The notes under the pieces are model-generated. The model ran no database searches, was not told the DNA's origin, and saw only the letters and a program-made list of their open reading frames with translations. A stretch of 34,555 bases of DNA from Lachnospiraceae bacterium (GTDB lineage Bacteria; Bacillota; Clostridia; Lachnospirales; Lachnospiraceae). The DNA lies in NCBI GenBank assembly GCA_028721415.1, contig JAQYIU010000038.1, positions 1 to 34,555 of the forward strand, read 5' to 3'. Made by a program: the position numbers and the translations under genes. This document shows, in pieces, positions 15,459-23,368 of this stretch (position 1 is the first letter of the stretch; each line of letters starts with the position of its first letter).

Positions 15459-16241
15459 ATGGAGAAAATTGGTTTTATCGGAATGGGAAATATGGCAAAA
15501 GCGATTGCTGCCGGTATGATAGGGAAACAATTGATTGCGGGCGAGAAGGTATATGCCTATGCACCGCATTTTGATAAATTACAGAAAAATGCACAGGAGA
15601 TCGGGTTTGTTCCCTGTGAGAATATTCATGAACTGGTGGAAGCGGCAGATACGCTCGTGATGGCCTGTAAACCGTATCAGATTGAAGGGGTGTTGGATGA
15701 GATTCGGGATCAGCTTGGAGGGAAAGCACTTCTTTCCATTGCTGCCGGATGGGATTATAAGAAATATGAACCCCTGGTGGCGAAAAGCACCCGCATTCAG
15801 TTTGTCATGCCCAATACTCCGGCCATGGTTGGAGAAGGAGTCCTGCTTTTTGAGAAGACCAATTCATTGAGAGACGAGGAACGGCGGCAGATTAAAGATA
15901 TTTTTTCGGCTCTTGGACTGATCGTAGAATTGCCGAGCCATCTGATGGGAATCGGAAGTGCTCTTGCCGGTTGTGGCCCTGCGTTTATTGATCTGGTGAT
16001 TGAAGCCCTCGGAGATGCGGGTGTGAAGTATGGTGTGCCCCGCGCGCAGGTTTATGCCATGGTTTCTCAGATGATTCTTGGAAGTGCGAAACTGCAGCTG
16101 GAGACCGGAGAACATCCGGGAGTATTAAAAGATAATGTGTGCTCACCGGCAGGAACGACGATCCGGGGAGTGAATGCTCTGGAGCGTGCCGGACTTCGGG
16201 CAGCTTTTCTTGATGCCATTGATTCCATTATGGAAGGATAG
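15459..16241 (+). CDS. proC: Pyrroline-5-carboxylate reductase
   Basis: A 260-aa cytoplasmic enzyme catalysing the last step of proline synthesis, NAD(P)H-dependent reduction of 1-pyrroline-5-carboxylate. The N-terminal Rossmann motif is GFIGMGNMAKAI (5-16). The family signature near the C-terminus reads DNVCSPAGTTIRGVNALERAGLRAAFLDAI, closely matching the ProC PROSITE pattern. VMPNTPAMVGEG and ALAGCGPAFI (substrate loop) are also typical. Length is normal. The GAGGAA site nine bases upstream supports ATG 15459. No proA/proB genes adjoin. It converges on the NlpC/P60-like gene with a shared terminator. Confidence 0.95.
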   Translation: MEKIGFIGMGNMAKAIAAGMIGKQLIAGEKVYAYAPHFDKLQKNAQEIGFVPCENIHELVEAADTLVMACKPYQIEGVLDEIRDQLGGKALLSIAAGWDYKKYEPLVAKSTRIQFVMPNTPAMVGEGVLLFEKTNSLRDEERRQIKDIFSALGLIVELPSHLMGIGSALAGCGPAFIDLVIEALGDAGVKYGVPRAQVYAMVSQMILGSAKLQLETGEHPGVLKDNVCSPAGTTIRGVNALERAGLRAAFLDAIDSIMEG

Positions 16242-16247
16242 CAGATA

Positions 16248-16280
16248 TAAAAAAAGAAGAGTTCATCTGAACTCTTCTTG
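16248..16280. terminator. Shared terminator of proC and the NlpC/P60-like gene
   Basis: AAGAAGAGTTCA (16254-16265) and TGAACTCTTCTT (16268-16279) are perfectly complementary. Read leftwards, the stem is followed by TTTTTATATC, a good U-tract, so it serves the leftward gene best; read rightwards it has GAATAATTT. Confidence 0.75.
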
Positions 16281-16286
16281 AATAAT

Positions 16287-16895
16287 TTATAAATCTTTAA
16301 TGCGGATGATATAAGAGATACGCTTTGAATTTAAGTAACCCAGTTGTTTCTTACCAACATTCTGGTAACGGCTTCCGGAATGACCACTGTATGTAGAACC
16401 CTTTCCTGCATCATACCAGAGACGATCACCGGAACTGTTGCGACCGGCATAGATGTTACAGTGAGCGATTCCTGCCCAGCAGACAACATCACCTGGCCGC
16501 AGATTCGCGGAAGAACAACGCTTGTTGACACGGATTACTTTTACCTTACCGCCCCACCTTTTGAAATTCTTGCGGAGAGAGCCGCTGCGTCTTACATAAA
16601 ATGTCTGTCCTGGTTTTAATGCACCGTATTCCTGCAGGCACCAGGAAACATATAACGCACAATTGGATCTTCGGCGACGAGCTAAAGCGGAATTGTAAGT
16701 GGATTTCGTTCCGTGGTTGCTGTAGATGAACTTCTTCTTTCTCAGGTTGTTGCCCATGGTGTCACAGACATTCAGCCAGCTGCTGAGATTGGATTTCTCT
16801 TCTGCATGAGTCTGAACGGGTGTCAGTAGCAGAATGCTGCATATAAAAACGATTGCTAATAGTTGAATTGGTAATCTGATTTTTAAATGTTTCAA
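16287..16895 (-). CDS. Secreted NlpC/P60-like cysteine hydrolase
   Basis: A 202-aa protein with a signal peptide (about 1-31, ending THA-EE) and a single small domain. The candidate nucleophile is C79 in RRSNCALYVSWCLQEYG, and the catalytic His is H145 in PGDVVCWAG-IAHCNIYAGR; this order and spacing match NlpC/P60 or CHAP peptidoglycan hydrolases, which cut stem peptides. It has no SH3 or LysM binding domain, so targeting must come from elsewhere. The start codon is TTG (16893-16895) with a strong AAGGAG seven bases upstream and no ATG in reach. The mature protein is very basic. It is monocistronic behind a strong promoter. Confidence 0.82.
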   Translation of the reverse strand: MKHLKIRLPIQLLAIVFICSILLLTPVQTHAEEKSNLSSWLNVCDTMGNNLRKKKFIYSNHGTKSTYNSALARRRRSNCALYVSWCLQEYGALKPGQTFYVRRSGSLRKNFKRWGGKVKVIRVNKRCSSANLRPGDVVCWAGIAHCNIYAGRNSSGDRLWYDAGKGSTYSGHSGSRYQNVGKKQLGYLNSKRISYIIRIKDL

Positions 16896-16940
16896 AATGT
16901 ATCTCCTTATTTTGCATTTCTGTTAAGCATTACTTGATAT

Positions 16941-16969
16941 ATATTAATATAAATATTAAGATTTGTCAA
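16941..16969 (-). promoter_or_regulatory. Promoter of the NlpC/P60-like gene
   Basis: Read leftwards, TTGACA (16964-16969) and TAATAT (16941-16946) have a 17-bp spacer. A perfect 10-bp palindrome, TTGTTAACAA (16973-16982), sits immediately upstream of the -35 and may bind a regulator. Confidence 0.7.
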
Positions 16970-17063
16970 CCCTTGTTAACAAATTTGTAACAATTCGAAA
17001 CAGGTAATCAAAAATTAAGAATTTTTCTAATAAATGAAAAAGAATAAAGAGGTGAATAAAAAG

Positions 17064-18086
17064 ATGAAATATGGACATTTTTTGCATGAAAACGGAACAA
17101 TTGGTTTTATTGCACCAGCTTTTGGATGCAATATTGAACCATACTACACAGCGTTTCAACATTCATTAGAAATCTGGAAAGAGAAAGGATTTTACACAAA
17201 TTGTGGCCCAAATGTGTACGAGGGGAGCGGGATTGGAATCAGCAATACCCCGGAAAAATGTGCCGCAGAGTTTAGCGAGTGGTATCAGAGGGAAGACTGC
17301 GACATCCTCTTATCCTGCGGCGGCGGAGAACTCATGTGTGAGATTCTTGATGATATTGATTTTGAAGAGATTAAGAATGCACCACCAAAATGGTTCATGG
17401 GATATTCGGATAATACCAATCTGACCTTTTTGCTGGCCACTCTCTGTGATACGGCCTCCATTTATGGTCCATGTGCAGCAGCTTTTGGTATGGAGCCCTG
17501 GCATGAGAGTCTTCAGGCTGCCTATCAGCTTCTTACAGGGGCATCCCGAAAGGTACACGGATATGAACTTTGGGAAAAGGAAAGTTTAAAAACAGAAGAA
17601 AATCCCCTTTGCCCGTATCATGTCACAGAACCGAGAATCCTTCATAAATTTCCAGATGAAGACAGTATAATAGAAGGAAGACTGCTTGGAGGATGCCTGG
17701 ACAGCCTGGTCACCTTATGCGGCACTCGATTCGACAAGGTGAAGGAATTCAATGAAAAATATAAAGAAGATGGGGTAATCTGGTATCTGGAGGCCTGTGA
17801 TCTCAATGTGATGGGAATTCGACGGGCAATGTGGCAGCTGAAACATGCCGACTGGTTTGAACAGACAAAAGGATTTCTCATTGGGCGTCCCCTTTGTTTT
17901 GGAGAGGAAGCCTTCGGTCTTGATCAATACAGCGCTGTGACAGAAATACTAAAAGAGTACCAGGTACCCGTCATTATGGATGTGGATATCGGACATCTTG
18001 CCCCGATGATGCCAATGGTGTGCGGAAGCATTGGACATGTGGAAGTGCAGGGAAATGATATTACGGTAGAATTTGAATATCGTTAA
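17064..18086 (+). CDS. S66-family peptidase (LD-carboxypeptidase / MccF-like)
   Basis: The protein is 340 aa from ATG 17064, which has AAAGAGGTG nine bases upstream; the in-frame ATG 17034 has no ribosome binding site. The S66 triad is visible: nucleophile Ser in FMGYSDNT, Glu in IWYLEACD and His in VDIGHLAPMMP. Early motifs are IGFIAPAFG and LLSCGGGELMCEIL. The family includes LdcA, which trims the terminal D-Ala of peptidoglycan tetrapeptides during recycling, and MccF, which cleaves microcin C-like peptide nucleotides. Sequence alone does not separate the two here. There is no signal peptide, so it is cytoplasmic. xth follows after 56 bases and may be cotranscribed. Confidence 0.88.
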   Translation: MKYGHFLHENGTIGFIAPAFGCNIEPYYTAFQHSLEIWKEKGFYTNCGPNVYEGSGIGISNTPEKCAAEFSEWYQREDCDILLSCGGGELMCEILDDIDFEEIKNAPPKWFMGYSDNTNLTFLLATLCDTASIYGPCAAAFGMEPWHESLQAAYQLLTGASRKVHGYELWEKESLKTEENPLCPYHVTEPRILHKFPDEDSIIEGRLLGGCLDSLVTLCGTRFDKVKEFNEKYKEDGVIWYLEACDLNVMGIRRAMWQLKHADWFEQTKGFLIGRPLCFGEEAFGLDQYSAVTEILKEYQVPVIMDVDIGHLAPMMPMVCGSIGHVEVQGNDITVEFEYR

Positions 18087-18142
18087 AAATCATATTTTTT
18101 TGCTCGGCGAAAAAGTAGTGTCGTTTTTATAAGGAGGATATA

Positions 18143-18898
18143 ATGAAATTAATATCATGGAATGTAAATGGCTTGAGAGCCTGTGTAAAAAAAGGATTTG
18201 AAGATTTTTTTAAGGAGGCAGATGCAGATATTTTCTGTGTGCAAGAGACAAAACTCCAGGAAGGTCAGATTGATTTGGCCCCGGAAGGTTATCACTGTTA
18301 CTGGAACTATGCCGAAAAGAAAGGTTACTCTGGCACGGCAGTATTTGCCAGACAGGAGCCTTTGGCCGTGACATATGGGATTGGTATCGAAGAACATGAC
18401 CAGGAAGGACGTGTTATTACCTTAGAATATGATAACTTCTATTTTGTTACAGTATACACCCCAAACTCTCAGACAGAACTGGCAAGACTGGATTATCGTA
18501 TGAAATGGGAAGACGATTTTCGGGCGTACCTTAAGAAACTGGATGAACATAAACCTGTAATCGTAACGGGAGACCTGAATGTCGCCCATGAAGAAATAGA
18601 CCTTAAGAATCCGAAGACAAACAAAAAGAATGCCGGATTTACTCAGGAAGAGAGAGATAAATTTACAGAATTATTAAATGCCGGTTTTGTGGACAGCTTC
18701 CGTTATTTCTATCCGGACAAAACAGGCGCATACTCCTGGTGGTCCTATCGATTCAAAGCCAGAGAAAAAGACGCCGGATGGCGCATCGATTATTTTGTCG
18801 TATCAGAACGTCTCGCAGAAAAAATGGAAGATGCCCTGATTTACAAAACAGTGATGGGATCCGATCACTGTCCGGTGGGCCTTGAGATTCAACTATAA
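18143..18898 (+). CDS. xth: Exodeoxyribonuclease III
   Basis: A 251-aa AP endonuclease and 3'-5' exonuclease for base-excision repair. Motifs in order: MKLISWNVNGLRA (Asn metal ligand), FCVQETKLQ (metal-binding Glu), VTVYTPNSQ (Tyr), VTGDLNVAHEEIDL (Asp/Asn catalytic), GWRIDYFVVS and MGSDHCPV (catalytic His). Length is normal for the ExoA/Xth type. AAGGAGG precedes ATG 18143. No separate promoter is obvious in the 56-base gap to the S66 peptidase, and the transcript probably ends in the palindromic element that starts seven bases after the stop. Confidence 0.96.
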   Translation: MKLISWNVNGLRACVKKGFEDFFKEADADIFCVQETKLQEGQIDLAPEGYHCYWNYAEKKGYSGTAVFARQEPLAVTYGIGIEEHDQEGRVITLEYDNFYFVTVYTPNSQTELARLDYRMKWEDDFRAYLKKLDEHKPVIVTGDLNVAHEEIDLKNPKTNKKNAGFTQEERDKFTELLNAGFVDSFRYFYPDKTGAYSWWSYRFKAREKDAGWRIDYFVVSERLAEKMEDALIYKTVMGSDHCPVGLEIQL

Positions 18899-18904
18899 TA
18901 TCTA

Positions 18905-19042
18905 ATTCCAAGCCTGCGGGCTTTGGCGCTCTGACAGGGAAGCGCAGCTTTGCCGACAAAAGAAAGCGGAAACCGTTCCAATACATGGCCATACAAATGT
19001 AATGGAATGCTTTCCGCATTGTTGTGCTTTGGGCTGCGCTTC
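18905..19042 (-). repeat. Palindromic intergenic element, short copy
   Basis: This is the opposite-orientation relative of 6725-6964. Outer arms are GAAGCGCAGC (18940-18949) and GCTGCGCTTC (19033-19042). The main stem is 18966-18986 with 18997-19017 (GCGGAAAC..TACAT with ATGTAAT..TTTCCGC; 18 of 21 pairs). Read leftwards it shares ATTACATTTGTATG and the tail TCAGAGCG-CAAAGCC-CAGGCTTGGAAT with the long copy, but lacks its internal 98 bases. It fills nearly the whole space between convergent xth and murG and probably also stops both transcripts. Confidence 0.75.
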
Positions 19043-19066
19043 ATTTTTTGCGACAGTCCTTTATAT

Positions 19067-20131
19067 TTATTTCGAATATTTCTTAATCAAATCCATAATA
19101 ATGGCAATGGAGTCATTTAGGGTGCTTTCTTTTAAGGCCTGAATATATTCCTCCCGTTCATCATAGACATACTGAATGGCCTTAAGCAGAGTATCATCGG
19201 TCAGTTCTTCTTCCTGGAGAACGTAGCTGTAACCGGATTTTTCGAAGGAAGCTGCGTTTAAGAGCTGATCTCCACGGCTCTGAGTGGCCGGAAGAGGAAT
19301 GAGGATATTCGGTTTCTTAAGCGCGAGCAGTTCGCAGATCGCATTGGCTCCGGCACGGGAGATGATGAGATTCGTTGCAGCAAAAAGATGTGAGAGTTCT
19401 TTTTTTGCATATTCAAACTGTTTGTATCCCTTTTTATCTTCCAGAGAAGAATCGTAATTGCCTTTTCCGCAAAGGTGGATGATCTGGAACTGTTCCAGCA
19501 GAGCATCCAGATTATGGCGCAGGGCATTGTTGATTGCAACGGCACCGAGACTGCCTCCCATGGCCATGAGAACCGGCTTGGAATCGTCAAATCCACAGAT
19601 TCGTAATCCTTCTTCCTTGCTTCCGGAGAAGAGTTCCTTCCGGATTGGAGAACCAGAAAGCACTGCTTTATCTGCCGGGAGATGAGCCAGAGTTTCCGGG
19701 AAGTTACAACAGACCTTGGTGGCTGCCGGGATGCTCAGCTTATTGGCAAGGCCCGGTGTGATGTCAGATTCGTGGATGATGACAGGAACCTTTCTTCTTT
19801 TCGCTGCGAGTACCACGGGAACTGTCACGAAACCGCCCTTGGAAAAGACGATATCCGGTTTCAGTTTCTTTATTAAATGAGAAGCTTCCCCATATCCTTT
19901 TAATACCTTAAATGGATCAGAAAAATTTTTAACATCAAAATAACGGCGGAGTTTGCCGGATGATATACCGTGGTAAGGAATGCCGATCTCTTCAATTAAT
20001 TTACGTTCCATTCCATTATAGGAACCAATATAATGAATGTCATATCCGGCTTCTTTTAAACTTGGAACCAGAGCCATATTCGGAGTAACGTGGCCGGCAG
20101 TTCCTCCGCCGGTTAATATAATACGTTTCAT
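19067..20131 (-). CDS. murG: UDP-GlcNAc:undecaprenyl-PP-MurNAc-pentapeptide GlcNAc transferase (lipid II synthase)
   Basis: A 354-aa GT28 glycosyltransferase that makes lipid II on the inner face of the membrane. The N-terminal glycine loop [11 protein letters not shown] (8-18) and the second-domain loop [16 protein letters not shown] are both present, as are [17 protein letters not shown], the membrane-association region [17 protein letters not shown], and the nucleotide-binding [25 protein letters not shown] with Q/SRGDQ. Length is normal. It stands outside a dcw cluster, following a TSCPD-domain gene by 23 bases on the same strand, with which it is probably cotranscribed. Confidence 0.96.
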   Translation of the reverse strand: MKRIILTGGGTAGHVTPNMALVPSLKEAGYDIHYIGSYNGMERKLIEEIGIPYHGISSGKLRRYFDVKNFSDPFKVLKGYGEASHLIKKLKPDIVFSKGGFVTVPVVLAAKRRKVPVIIHESDITPGLANKLSIPAATKVCCNFPETLAHLPADKAVLSGSPIRKELFSGSKEEGLRICGFDDSKPVLMAMGGSLGAVAINNALRHNLDALLEQFQIIHLCGKGNYDSSLEDKKGYKQFEYAKKELSHLFAATNLIISRAGANAICELLALKKPNILIPLPATQSRGDQLLNAASFEKSGYSYVLQEEELTDDTLLKAIQYVYDEREEYIQALKESTLNDSIAIIMDLIKKYSK

Positions 20132-20154
20132 AATTATTTATCTCCTGAGAATGA

Positions 20155-20403
20155 TTAAGCCTGTTGTTTATATGCAGTCAGGGCGTGAGCCAGCTGATCC
20201 GGGCAGGATGTGCCTCTTCCACCGCAGTCAATCCCTTTTAAAAGCTGAATGATCTCGTCGATATCGCGACCCTTTACGAGTGCACTGATTCCCAGTGTAT
20301 TTCCCATACAGCCTCCAATAAAACGAACTTCTTTAATGATATTATTTTCAACATCAAACTGAATTTCTCTGGAGCAAGTACCTGTAGTTTTGTAGCTGTA
20401 CAT
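20155..20403 (-). CDS. TSCPD domain small protein (TIGR03905 type)
   Basis: The protein is 82 aa from ATG 20403 (AAGAGGGA ribosome binding site). It shows the full family pattern: YKTTGTCSREIQFDVENN, FIGGCMGNTLGISALVKG, and GIDCGGRGTSCPDQLAHAL. The spaced Cys residues resemble the C-terminal TSCPD zinc or cofactor region found in class II (B12-dependent) ribonucleotide reductases, and stand-alone copies are widespread in clostridia with no settled function. It precedes murG in the same transcription unit. Confidence 0.88.
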   Translation of the reverse strand: MYSYKTTGTCSREIQFDVENNIIKEVRFIGGCMGNTLGISALVKGRDIDEIIQLLKGIDCGGRGTSCPDQLAHALTAYKQQA

Positions 20404-20475
20404 TATTTTCCCTCTTTTCTTCAAATTTTTGTGTAAATTTAGAATTAAAACTTTATTTTATTTAAATTTTAGATA

Positions 20476-20484
20476 AGTATAGCA
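20476..20484 (-). promoter_or_regulatory. Extended -10 promoter of the TSCPD-murG unit
   Basis: Read leftwards, TGCTATACT contains a good -10 (20476-20481) with a TG extension. No clear -35 is seen. The start point would be about 65 bases before the TSCPD start codon. Confidence 0.45.
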
Positions 20485-20547
20485 CCTTTTTTCTTAAAAG
20501 AATAGAAGAAAAATTTATAAAAAATTACGGTAAAAAAAGGTTTTTTA

Positions 20548-20610
20548 TTGACAAAATTTTCGGCTTTTATTGGAATGAATGATGCAAACTATTAGAATTT
20601 ATGTTATACT
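20548..20610 (+). promoter_or_regulatory. mtnN promoter region
   Basis: A consensus TTGACA (20548-20553) has TGGAAT (20571-20576) 17 bp downstream. A second -10, TATACT (20605-20610), lies closer to the gene without a strong -35. No SAM or SAH riboswitch motif was recognised in the leader. Confidence 0.4.
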
Positions 20611-20667
20611 GAAAATAACTATGACATAACAGGCATGAGATAGAAATGTAATATGGAGGTATATAGT

Positions 20668-21372
20668 ATGGTTTGTATTGGTGTAATCGGGGCTATGGAA
20701 GAAGAAGTTGCTTCCTTGATCCATCAGATGGAAGACGCTGAGAAGAAGACGATCGCAGGGATGACTTTCAACCGTGGAACGCTCTGGAATCAGCAGGCAG
20801 TTGTAGTACAGAGTGGTGTCGGAAAGGTCAATATGGCCATCTGTACACAGATTCTTATCGATGTCTATGGAGTGGATATGCTTATCAATACCGGTGTGGC
20901 AGGTGGACTTTACAAAGATATCAACGTGGGTGATATCGTGATTTCCAGCGATGCTCTGCAGCATGATTTTGATGTGACCGGTCTCGGTTATAAGAGAAGT
21001 GTAATTCCTGGATTGCAGTCCTCTTTGTTTATGGCTGACCCGGAACTGGTTGATATGGCAAAGGAAGCCTGTGAGATCGTGAATCCGGAGATTCAGTGTT
21101 TTGTCGGCCGTGTTGTGACCGGTGACCAGTTTATTTCCGACAACAAGACCAGAAGTGATCTGGTTAAGACTTTTGACGGATATTGTGCAGAGATGGAAGG
21201 TGCTTCCATGGCACAGGTGGCAACCCTCAACAAGATTCCATTTGTGATTATCCGTGCTATTTCCGACAAAGCAGATGACAGTGCTCCGGTTTCCTATGAG
21301 ACATTTGAGCAGCAGGCGATTATTCATACCGTAAAATTGCTGGCAGCTATGTTCCTGAAGATGGGACAATAA
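20668..21372 (+). CDS. mtnN: 5'-methylthioadenosine/S-adenosylhomocysteine nucleosidase
   Basis: A 234-aa cytoplasmic enzyme that hydrolyses methylthioadenosine and S-adenosylhomocysteine to adenine plus the thioribose or homocysteine product, for methionine salvage and the activated-methyl cycle. Motifs: IGVIGAMEEEV (catalytic Glu), VQSGVGKVNMA, NTGVAGGL, GDQFIS, AEMEGASMAQVA and RAISDKADDSAP with the catalytic Asp. ATG 20668 has GGAGGT about nine bases upstream; the upstream ATG 20653 overlaps that site. Monocistronic with a strong terminator. Confidence 0.96.
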   Translation: MVCIGVIGAMEEEVASLIHQMEDAEKKTIAGMTFNRGTLWNQQAVVVQSGVGKVNMAICTQILIDVYGVDMLINTGVAGGLYKDINVGDIVISSDALQHDFDVTGLGYKRSVIPGLQSSLFMADPELVDMAKEACEIVNPEIQCFVGRVVTGDQFISDNKTRSDLVKTFDGYCAEMEGASMAQVATLNKIPFVIIRAISDKADDSAPVSYETFEQQAIIHTVKLLAAMFLKMGQ

Positions 21373-21396
21373 GTCAAAGCAGATAAGATAAAGCAG

Positions 21397-21433
21397 AACC
21401 CTTTCTCTTTTTGCAGGAGAAAGGGTTTTTTTT
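21397..21433 (+). terminator. mtnN terminator
   Basis: AACCCTTTCTC (21397-21407) pairs perfectly with GAGAAAGGGTT (21417-21427) and is followed by an uninterrupted T-run. A textbook intrinsic terminator. Confidence 0.92.
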
Positions 21434-21449
21434 ACGAACGAATCCCCCT

Positions 21450-21477
21450 TTTCAAAGAGAACTTCATTTCGTATAAT
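21450..21477 (+). promoter_or_regulatory. Promoter of the uncharacterised membrane protein gene
   Basis: TTTCAA (21450-21455) and TATAAT (21472-21477) have a 16-bp spacer. The leader of about 140 bases to 21627 is an open frame but has no ribosome binding site of its own. Confidence 0.5.
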
Positions 21478-21626
21478 TGGGGCAAATCCTGGCAGACAAT
21501 AGTTGGAGAGATGATTCCAGTGCAGATATTCCGGACAGCATCCTGGCGGAGAGCTCCCGGAGGCATAACAGACAGGTCTCATGGATTGGAGAAGGCAAGT
21601 GGATTTTTGGAACAGGAGGGAAGGAA

Positions 21627-22298
21627 ATGTTTGAATACATAATAAATAGCAGTCCTTTTATGAAAGCAATCCTTACGTGTTGTTTCCTCGGTGTGATAAG
21701 CTGGGGGATTCTTGAAATTTCCTACAAAAGTATGATAAGAGCGACCTCTCAAATAGGCAAGACGAAGAAGAAATGGCTGGTTTCTTTGAGAAAAAAATAT
21801 GAAGACTATCATTCTATGAATGTGAAAGTGAATAATGTGGCAACTTTTGTGGACAGACTCTTCCGAAAAAAGAAAATATGTGGATTCACCTGTTCATTTT
21901 GGGTGACATTGGAGAAATTGTCCGTCGCCGGCTGCGCCATTGCCGGGGCGGCGGGAGCTCTGGCGGCCTCACAGCAGGGAAAAGATCTGACGGATATCAT
22001 GATAACTTACCTGACAGGAATCACGGCAGCATGTATTCTGTTGTTTTTGGATACTTTCCTGCGGGCCGATGAGAAAAAACATATGGTAATCATCAATATG
22101 AATGATTACCTGGAAAATGTACTGGAAAATACCATAAGCGGAAGAGAGGCGGTGGAGGATGTCGGAGAGCAGAGAGAACGCCGGCATCGCCTCCTCCGCT
22201 ATGCTCAGGAGAATCGAAAGAAAAAGAAGGCAGATCCTCCGGTGACCGTGGAGGAAGAAAAATTGCTGGAAGATGTTCTTCAGGAATTTTTTGCCTGA
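21627..22298 (+). CDS. Uncharacterised membrane protein with cytoplasmic coiled-coil tail
   Basis: The protein is 223 aa from ATG 21627, chosen because GGAGGG lies six bases upstream; the frame is open back to TTG 21477 without another ribosome binding site. Hydrophobic segments lie at about residues 11-29, 94-112 and 121-140. The first loop (about 40-85) is basic and the C-terminal 75 residues are highly charged (RERRHRLLRYAQENRKKKK, then an acidic end). The topology resembles type II secretion/TadC-like or regulatory membrane proteins, but I see no diagnostic motif. Its 3' end overlaps the convergent deacetylase gene by 19 bases. Confidence 0.75.
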   Translation: MFEYIINSSPFMKAILTCCFLGVISWGILEISYKSMIRATSQIGKTKKKWLVSLRKKYEDYHSMNVKVNNVATFVDRLFRKKKICGFTCSFWVTLEKLSVAGCAIAGAAGALAASQQGKDLTDIMITYLTGITAACILLFLDTFLRADEKKHMVIINMNDYLENVLENTISGREAVEDVGEQRERRHRLLRYAQENRKKKKADPPVTVEEEKLLEDVLQEFFA

Positions 22299-23209
22299 GA
22301 AAGCTCTTTAAGGGAATGGAAGGTATATCCTTCTTTTTCCAGATTGGTGAGTACGGTATCTAACGCTTCTGCATTGGATTGGGATACATTGTGAATGAGC
22401 GGAATGGCACCCGGGTGAATGTATTTTTCAAATTGTTCCACCACATAGTCTGCGCCTGGCTGATTATTGACGTCATAATCAGGGTAGGCGAGGCTCCAGA
22501 AAACGGTGGTGTAGCCCATATCCTTTGTAATCTGCAGTGTGCGTTCGCTGTACTCTCCTTTCGGCGGCCGGAAGAAATGATCCATTTCATATCCGGTCGC
22601 TTCTTTCATGTAGGAAGCATTGTCCGCAATTTCTTCACGTATCGTTCTTTCGTCGGTTTCCGGCATACAGATGTGATTGGAAGTATGATTTCCGACAATA
22701 TGTCCTTCTTCTTTCATTCTCTTAACCAGTTCAGGCTGATCCTTAATGAAGTGTTTACATAAAAAGAAAGCAGCGGGTGCATTATGTTTTTTTAGAACAT
22801 CAAGCATGCCTGCCGTATAGCCATTCTCATACCCGCAGTCGAAGGTAAGGAAAACCGGTTTTTCTCCTTCCTTAAGATCCTTTTTTACATACCAGGCATC
22901 ATAAGGGGTGAGGTCAATCTCTTCCTGAGCGGATGGTGCCAGATGATTTTCGTTTTTCATAAACCACCAGGCCATCAAGGTATTAGATAAAGTGGAGGGA
23001 TCAATGGAAGAAGTGCTGGATTCCGGTGATGTGGTTTGGGCTTCTTCGGAGGCAGTTGAACTGTTTTTTGAAGGGGAATCCGAAGATGGATCCGGATATT
23101 CTGTGGTGATTTCGGGGGCAGATTCTGCAGTTTTTCTTGTGGAGAGAAGTCCGCAGGCGGAAAGGGATATAAAACAAAAACTGATAAGCCACAGCAATGG
23201 TTTTCTCAT
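22280..23209 (-). CDS. Lipoprotein polysaccharide deacetylase (PdaA-like)
   Basis: A 309-aa protein with a lipobox (SLSAC, C19), so it is anchored outside the membrane, followed by a Ser/Thr/Glu-rich linker to about residue 75. The NodB-type CE4 domain has FLTFDCGYEN (D124), the metal motif HTSNH (H175, H179) and RPPKGEYS (R214). TFDCGYEN and RPPKGEYSERTL are typical of PdaA-like enzymes that deacetylate MurNAc to allow muramic-delta-lactam formation in spore cortex. The nearby yyaC shows the host sporulates, but sequence alone does not fix the substrate. The gene ends inside the convergent membrane-protein gene with no room for a terminator between them. Confidence 0.92.
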   Translation of the reverse strand: MRKPLLWLISFCFISLSACGLLSTRKTAESAPEITTEYPDPSSDSPSKNSSTASEEAQTTSPESSTSSIDPSTLSNTLMAWWFMKNENHLAPSAQEEIDLTPYDAWYVKKDLKEGEKPVFLTFDCGYENGYTAGMLDVLKKHNAPAAFFLCKHFIKDQPELVKRMKEEGHIVGNHTSNHICMPETDERTIREEIADNASYMKEATGYEMDHFFRPPKGEYSERTLQITKDMGYTTVFWSLAYPDYDVNNQPGADYVVEQFEKYIHPGAIPLIHNVSQSNAEALDTVLTNLEKEGYTFHSLKELSQAKNS

Positions 23210-23334
23210 AAATCGGACAGCAACCTTTCTAAAGTGTTATCATAATATATTAGAATCATAAAAAAATATGCTTTTTTGCTATGTTTATTTAATTTTTTCC
23301 ACTTTATTTTTTAAAATAATATAGTATAATAAGC

Positions 23335-23340
23335 TGTAAA
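23335..23340 (+). promoter_or_regulatory. Possible -10 of the OPT transporter gene
   Basis: A consensus TATAAT lies 29 bases before the ATG. The upstream region is extremely AT-rich and offers only a weak -35 (CTTTAT at 17 bp). Confidence 0.35.
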
Positions 23341-23368
23341 TTTATTTTAAAGAACAGGAGATAAAACT

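Noticed and set aside
20404-20667. A SAM or SAH riboswitch ahead of mtnN
   Set aside because: The leader is short and AT-rich, without the conserved helices of these classes.
20599-21582. A 327-codon leftward reading frame opposite mtnN
   Set aside because: It is the mirror of a well-conserved gene, rich in His, Cys and Ser as antisense frames tend to be, with no ribosome binding site and no recognisable domain.
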